In this document: piece by piece, positions 60,687 to 64,000 of the stretch
How positions within the stretch are numbered: the stretch's first letter is position 1
Layout of the letters: the number at the start of each line of letters is the position of its first letter
DNA from: Nanosyncoccus sp963540965
GTDB lineage: Bacteria; Patescibacteriota; Saccharimonadia; Saccharimonadales; Saccharimonadaceae
Reading direction: 5' to 3'
DNA: 64,000 nucleotides
Assembly: GCA_963540965.1 (NCBI GenBank)
Contig: CAUTSA010000002.1
Span: 58,561 to 122,560 of the forward strand
The notes under the pieces: model-generated
Told to the model about the DNA's origin: nothing
Seen by the model: the letters and a program-made list of their open reading frames with translations, nothing else
The model's database searches: none
Program-made: the position numbers and the translations under genes

Positions 60687-61489
60687 TATTTTTCCCCTTT
60701 CTCTACTCTTTGAATTACTTCCTTAGCTAAATCTTTATAAGCTCTTGAGCCTTTACTGAATGGATCATAAGCTCCTACTGGCACACCATGGCTTGGCGCC
60801 TCCGCTAGCCTCACATTCCTTGGTATTAATGAGCTAAAGACTTTCTCCTTAAAGTATTTACGAATCTCCTCTAGCACCTGTACCGAAAGCGATGTCCTTT
60901 TATCATACATCGTCGCAAGTACACCAAGTAACTTCAAATCTGGATTCATTGCCTTTCTTACTAATTTAACTGAATCCAGCAACTGCGCAACACCCTCAAG
61001 AGCATAAAACTCTGTCTGCACAGGTAATAATAAATAATCAGATGCAATCATTCCATTTACAGTTAAAAGCGATAAGCTTGGTGGTGAATCGATGATAATA
61101 TAATCGTATAAATTTCTTACTCGTTTAATAGCCTCTCGAAGCTGAATAAATTTTTTATCCAACTTTGCTAAATTTACTTCTGCATTAGCAAGCTGCGGGG
61201 TGACTGGCGCTAAATCTAAATCCTTAAATTTAGTGTTCAATATAATTTCGCTTAACTCTTTTTGACCCAGCAACACTTCAGACATGGTTCTACTAATCCC
61301 CTCCTTTTCATAATCCACCTCAAACGGCATCTTATCAATTCCAAGACCAGAAGTTGCATTTCCCTGTGGATCAAAATCAATCAAAAGTGTTTTTTTCTTA
61401 TTTTTAGCCAAAAAGAATGCTAGATTAACCGCTGTCGTAGTTTTTCCAACTCCACCTTTCTGGTTTGTTACACAAATCACCGTCGCCAT
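60686..61489 (-). CDS. parA: Chromosome partitioning ATPase ParA
   Basis: 267 residues. Deviant Walker A KGGVGKTTT at about 10-18, DFDPQGNATSGLG (about 38-50) and IIDSPPSL (about 115-122) are typical. ParA moves ParB-bound origins by nucleoid-gradient. It has its own leaderless-type promoter and heads parA-parB-spoT. Coupling ParAB to a stringent-response enzyme in one unit is notable. Confidence 0.95.
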   Translation of the reverse strand: MATVICVTNQKGGVGKTTTAVNLAFFLAKNKKKTLLIDFDPQGNATSGLGIDKMPFEVDYEKEGISRTMSEVLLGQKELSEIILNTKFKDLDLAPVTPQLANAEVNLAKLDKKFIQLREAIKRVRNLYDYIIIDSPPSLSLLTVNGMIASDYLLLPVQTEFYALEGVAQLLDSVKLVRKAMNPDLKLLGVLATMYDKRTSLSVQVLEEIRKYFKEKVFSSLIPRNVRLAEAPSHGVPVGAYDPFSKGSRAYKDLAKEVIQRVEKGEK

Positions 61490-61497
61490 ATAATTCT

Positions 61498-61506
61498 ATA
61501 TTACCA
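61498..61506 (-). promoter_or_regulatory. Extended -10 promoter of parA (TGG TAATAT)
   Basis: Minus strand TAATAT at 61503-61498 preceded by TGG; 8 nt to the ATG. Confidence 0.65.
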
Positions 61507-61514
61507 TAAACACT

Positions 61515-61541
61515 AAAAAAAGACTCCTGATTGGAGTCTTT
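61515..61541 (-). terminator. Terminator of rplU
   Basis: AAAGACTCC-TGATT-GGAGTCTTT, with T-run on the minus strand (A-run 61515-61521 on +). Confidence 0.85.
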
Positions 61542-61544
61542 TTC

Positions 61545-61853
61545 TTATTTAATTGAAGTAATTTCAATTAAACTATATTTTTGGCGGTGTCCAGTTTCTT
61601 TATGTACACGCTTCTTAGAGTGGTAACGGATCACACGAATTTTATCGCCTGCAATCTTCTCTTCTACCACCTTAGCTGAAACTTTTACGCCTTCTACTTC
61701 AGGAGTACCAACAAGGGTTTTATCTCCGTCAATTACAAGTAAAGCACCAGTTTCGAGCTCTTTTGTGCCTTCCGGGAGGAGGTCCACCCGTAGGGTCTCT
61801 TTCTCAGCTACGACATATTGCTTGCCGCCGATGAGTACAACTGCCTTTTTCAT
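61545..61853 (-). CDS. rplU: Ribosomal protein bL21
   Basis: 102 residues. VVLIGGKQYVVAEKETLRVDLLP at the start and HSKKRVHKETGHRQKYSLIEI at the end are the conserved bL21 blocks. It binds 23S rRNA in the 50S subunit. The usual partner bL27 (rpmA) is not next to it, as the gene stands between its own promoter and terminator. AAGGA lies 6 nt before the ATG. Confidence 0.95.
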   Translation of the reverse strand: MKKAVVLIGGKQYVVAEKETLRVDLLPEGTKELETGALLVIDGDKTLVGTPEVEGVKVSAKVVEEKIAGDKIRVIRYHSKKRVHKETGHRQKYSLIEITSIK

Positions 61854-61884
61854 AATATTCCTTATTTAGTAATAACTAGGAATC

Positions 61885-61913
61885 ATTTTATCATATTTGA
61901 TTCATTAAATCAA
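61885..61913 (-). promoter_or_regulatory. rplU promoter
   Basis: TTGATT (61913-61908), 17-nt spacer, TAAAAT (61890-61885) with preceding TGA; leader about 25 nt. Confidence 0.7.
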
Positions 61914-62132
61914 ATCTCGTCTAGAAAATAATAAATTTATTCATTTTATCATTCTCCATGCACTCATCTCAAAAGATTTTTATTTTGGTCATACTTTTAA
62001 GGTTCTATAAGGTACTATAGTTGTTTTTCAAACTATTTTTTCAAAATTTTTAATGTACGATAAAGATTGATTTATCTTTATTATTTTTTTACTCAGTTGC
62101 AATTAGTCTATCTGCTAAGTTCTTCTTAGTAA

Positions 62133-63458
62133 TTATTTCTTGCCCTTAGCAGCTGATTCAAGTTTATTTAACTGCTTCATTGAAGCGATGTAGTAAGCAA
62201 TACCAATACCAAGTACTGCAGTAATTACCATACCAAGTACTACTTCAGAAGCACCAGTACGAGGAAGTTCTTTTGGTGTTTCAGGTGTTTTTGGAGTAGG
62301 GTTCTTTGGTGTATCATTACATTTTCTAGTTACACGAACAGGAACTTTATCTGTGATAGTAGCTACGTATATTGCAACAGAAGAATTATTCTCAATAGTC
62401 ACAGTTTGACCGCATGGGAACATTTTTTCATCATCATCGATCTTTACTTTGTAAGTGATAGTTGCATTTGTTCCACCTTTATAGTCACCGATATTGAAAC
62501 CATTCGTAAATAAATTATCTTTCTCAAAGGTTCCATTTGGATGAGTATCATTAAAGATACGGGTAGTACCAGGGACAAAAGTCATACCCTTACCAAGAAG
62601 ATCATAAGCAACCACATTCTTTAGTACTGTTGTACCTGTATTCTTAAAAAGAACCTTAAAATCCAATGTTTCTCCAGGTACTGCATCAATCGATTCATGA
62701 TATTCATTAGCGTTATCTCGGGAGACACTTTTATTCATATCAAAGCCAACATTATCAACCTTGATCTTAAATGTAATGTTTCCTGAGTACTCATTACATC
62801 CAGGGAGTAATCCCCACTGATGATAACCTACAAATGTACCACCATATTTACCAAATAAAGCATCGTCGTCGATAAGTTGTCCATTCAACTTACCTCCATT
62901 ATGAATCCTGGCAGATCCACGTATATAACGAAGAGCGACTGCCTTATTCGCTTTGATGTAAGCTGTATCCCAAACCTCTTTTGGACTAGTATTGTTTGCA
63001 GTAATGGTGCCTTTAATAAGAGCAGTTTCACCCTGCTTCAAATTACCAATAATTTGGTCCATTTTTACACGGATACCTTGAGCAAAGGTACGACCAGTTG
63101 CATCATTTAAATTAGCTGCAGCATTATTATGGAAGAATACTTGAATCTCGTATTCTGCCCCCGGCTCTGCGATGACATTGTCATCAAATTTATCATTTGA
63201 GCCAGCCTTACGGATCCTCACAAAGTTCCGTTCATCACCCATTACTGGATCATCAGTAATTGAGTTCATCGTTGCATGGTCAGCTGGTTTTTGCCAAGTA
63301 TAAGTTGGTCGTTCTGGCCCCCACGTCTCGAAAGCGTGAGTTTCCCCTACCGGCAGTACTGCTGCCGCACCCAGTGATAGTAATCCTACCACTGGCAGGA
63401 TGCGATGCGCCGTATGGCGCAACACATCCCATGTTTTTGTGTTTGTGTTTGTTCTCAT
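62133..63458 (-). CDS. LPxTG-type cell-wall-anchored surface protein
   Basis: 441 residues. A signal peptide (about 1-42, ending THA-FE) is followed by two beta-rich outer domains (about 45-230 and 235-375). The second, with DNVGFDMNKSVSRD and VPGETLDFKVLFKNTGTTVLKNVV, is DUF11-like. Then come a Pro/Thr/Lys linker, LPRTG at 398-402, a membrane helix and a basic tail. All three parts of a sortase signal are present; the sortase at 24824 is the likely enzyme. AAAGGAGAGGA is directly before the ATG. The gene lies 43 bp after another surface-type protein. Confidence 0.88.
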   Translation of the reverse strand: MRTNTNTKTWDVLRHTAHRILPVVGLLSLGAAAVLPVGETHAFETWGPERPTYTWQKPADHATMNSITDDPVMGDERNFVRIRKAGSNDKFDDNVIAEPGAEYEIQVFFHNNAAANLNDATGRTFAQGIRVKMDQIIGNLKQGETALIKGTITANNTSPKEVWDTAYIKANKAVALRYIRGSARIHNGGKLNGQLIDDDALFGKYGGTFVGYHQWGLLPGCNEYSGNITFKIKVDNVGFDMNKSVSRDNANEYHESIDAVPGETLDFKVLFKNTGTTVLKNVVAYDLLGKGMTFVPGTTRIFNDTHPNGTFEKDNLFTNGFNIGDYKGGTNATITYKVKIDDDEKMFPCGQTVTIENNSSVAIYVATITDKVPVRVTRKCNDTPKNPTPKTPETPKELPRTGASEVVLGMVITAVLGIGIAYYIASMKQLNKLESAAKGKK

Positions 63459-63501
63459 TCCTCTCCTTTATTATTTAGAGCTCTAAAAGGGTTTAACTAA
63501 T

Positions 63502-64000
63502 TTAAAATGCACTATAGAAGTCATAGTTAGCTTCGGCTGCACTTGTATCATATGAATTTTGTACTGCGGTTTCGCCATTGCTTTCGTTCACAACCTCATC
63601 GGCTACAGTTTGTCGTTCAAATGAATCGGCAGGGGCTTCACTACTATTTGTAGCACGATTTTCATTTGTTACCGAAGTACTGATACCCTTGTTCTCGGAC
63701 TCTTCCTTCGAAACAGATGCATTGTTTTCAGTAAATTCACCGATGACACTTTGATCCGCAACCTCTCCATTAGACAATTGACTGCCTGAGCTTTCCATCA
63801 TTGAATTGTTTGTAGCTTCAGCGCCCAATGGTGCAGCACTTTGATCTGTAGCAGTCCCCGCCTTTTGTGAATCAAACTCATTGCCACCAACTACATTTTC
63901 AGTCTTCGCCTCTAATACCTTTTCATTATCTTTTGGATTTTCACCTGGAGTTTCTTTTGGAGTTTCTTTTGGAGTTTCTTTTGGAGTTTCTTTTGGAGTT
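63502..64000 (-). CDS. C-terminal part of a larger protein with TPKE repeats (cut by window edge)
   Basis: The frame is open to the window edge, giving at least 165 residues. It begins in the repeat TPKE (four copies then TPGE; 12-nt DNA unit ACTCCAAAAGAA, 63951-63999), then an acidic Ser/Thr/Asn/Glu-rich region with no cysteines, ending NYDFYSAF. An apparent TTG start at 63828 is rejected because the frame continues upstream without a stop. There is no LPxTG or membrane helix at the C-terminus, unlike the next gene. Likely an envelope-located stalk or linker region. Confidence 0.7.
   Translation of the reverse strand, partial: TPKETPKETPKETPKETPGENPKDNEKVLEAKTENVVGGNEFDSQKAGTATDQSAAPLGAEATNNSMMESSGSQLSNGEVADQSVIGEFTENNASVSKEESENKGISTSVTNENRATNSSEAPADSFERQTVADEVVNESNGETAVQNSYDTSAAEANYDFYSAF

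Noticed and set aside
1..64000. CRISPR array or defence locus
   Set aside because: No regularly spaced repeats of 23-40 bp and no cas, restriction or toxin-antitoxin genes were recognised; the TPKE tract at the right edge is coding.

Overview
The window looks like a piece of a Candidatus Saccharibacteria (TM7) or closely related CPR/Patescibacteria chromosome. It is AT-rich and densely packed, with short spacers and many 1-4 nt overlaps. TGA is a normal stop (for example at 2099-2101 and 12039-12041), which argues against Gracilibacteria and Absconditabacteria, where TGA codes for glycine. The gene content fits an episymbiotic fermenter with a Gram-positive-type envelope: acetate kinase, L-lactate dehydrogenase, sortase with an LPxTG-type substrate, large secreted proteins, competence proteins ComEC and DprA, and a full peptidoglycan and division cluster. 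No biosynthetic pathways for amino acids or cofactors are seen. The taxonomic call is an inference from content.

Layout. 1-5886: acetate kinase (cut by the window edge), a CIRCE-controlled J-protein, small membrane proteins, ComEC and a TrmA/RlmD-type methyltransferase. 5887-8519: a purine-rich accessory island of Firmicutes character, with a hydrolase, a truncated methyltransferase ending next to an IS200/IS605-like hairpin, and unknown genes. 8520-21666: helicase-nuclease, two small conserved-looking proteins, Dus, two glycosyltransferases, SmpB, exonuclease III, LDH and a DUF2207 protein. 21670-36715: P-type ATPase, tRNA-Leu, sortase, PEGA and DUF4367-like membrane proteins, GltX, a DUF3048 protein, tRNA-Glu, Der, PhoH-like protein and Pth. 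36732-42000: MarR-like regulator, DprA, a roughly 310-nt structured RNA with its own promoter and terminator, a secreted protein and TopA. 42361-46479: a sigma-region-4/HARE protein and a large VirD4/TraG-like ATPase. 46480-52088: gene-poor stretches around infB, ftsL and rsmH, holding repeats, DnaA-box-like sites and tiny ORFs. 52089-64000: ftsQ-murG-ftsW-mraY-ftsI, a SpoT-like enzyme, ParAB, bL21 and two surface proteins.

How it works together. Most transcription units start with an extended -10 box (TGnTATAAT) only 6-11 nt before the first ATG, so their mRNAs should be leaderless or nearly so. Genes inside operons, and a few longer-leader genes, use Shine-Dalgarno sites instead. The sortase at 24824 can anchor the LPRTG protein at 62133. 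ComEC and DprA point to natural DNA uptake. The ftsI-mraY-ftsW-murG-ftsQ operon together with rsmH/ftsL covers lipid II synthesis and septation. By eye the + strand is richer in C than G across almost the whole window. This puts the mostly minus-strand right end, with parAB and the division genes, on the leading strand, and puts the mostly plus-strand left part on the lagging strand.

The most interesting unexplained items are the structured RNA at 38308-38619, the leaderless promoter code, the leader RNAs at 12072-12295 and 49786-50194, and the DnaA-box and ACCCCTGTTA-rich intergenic regions.
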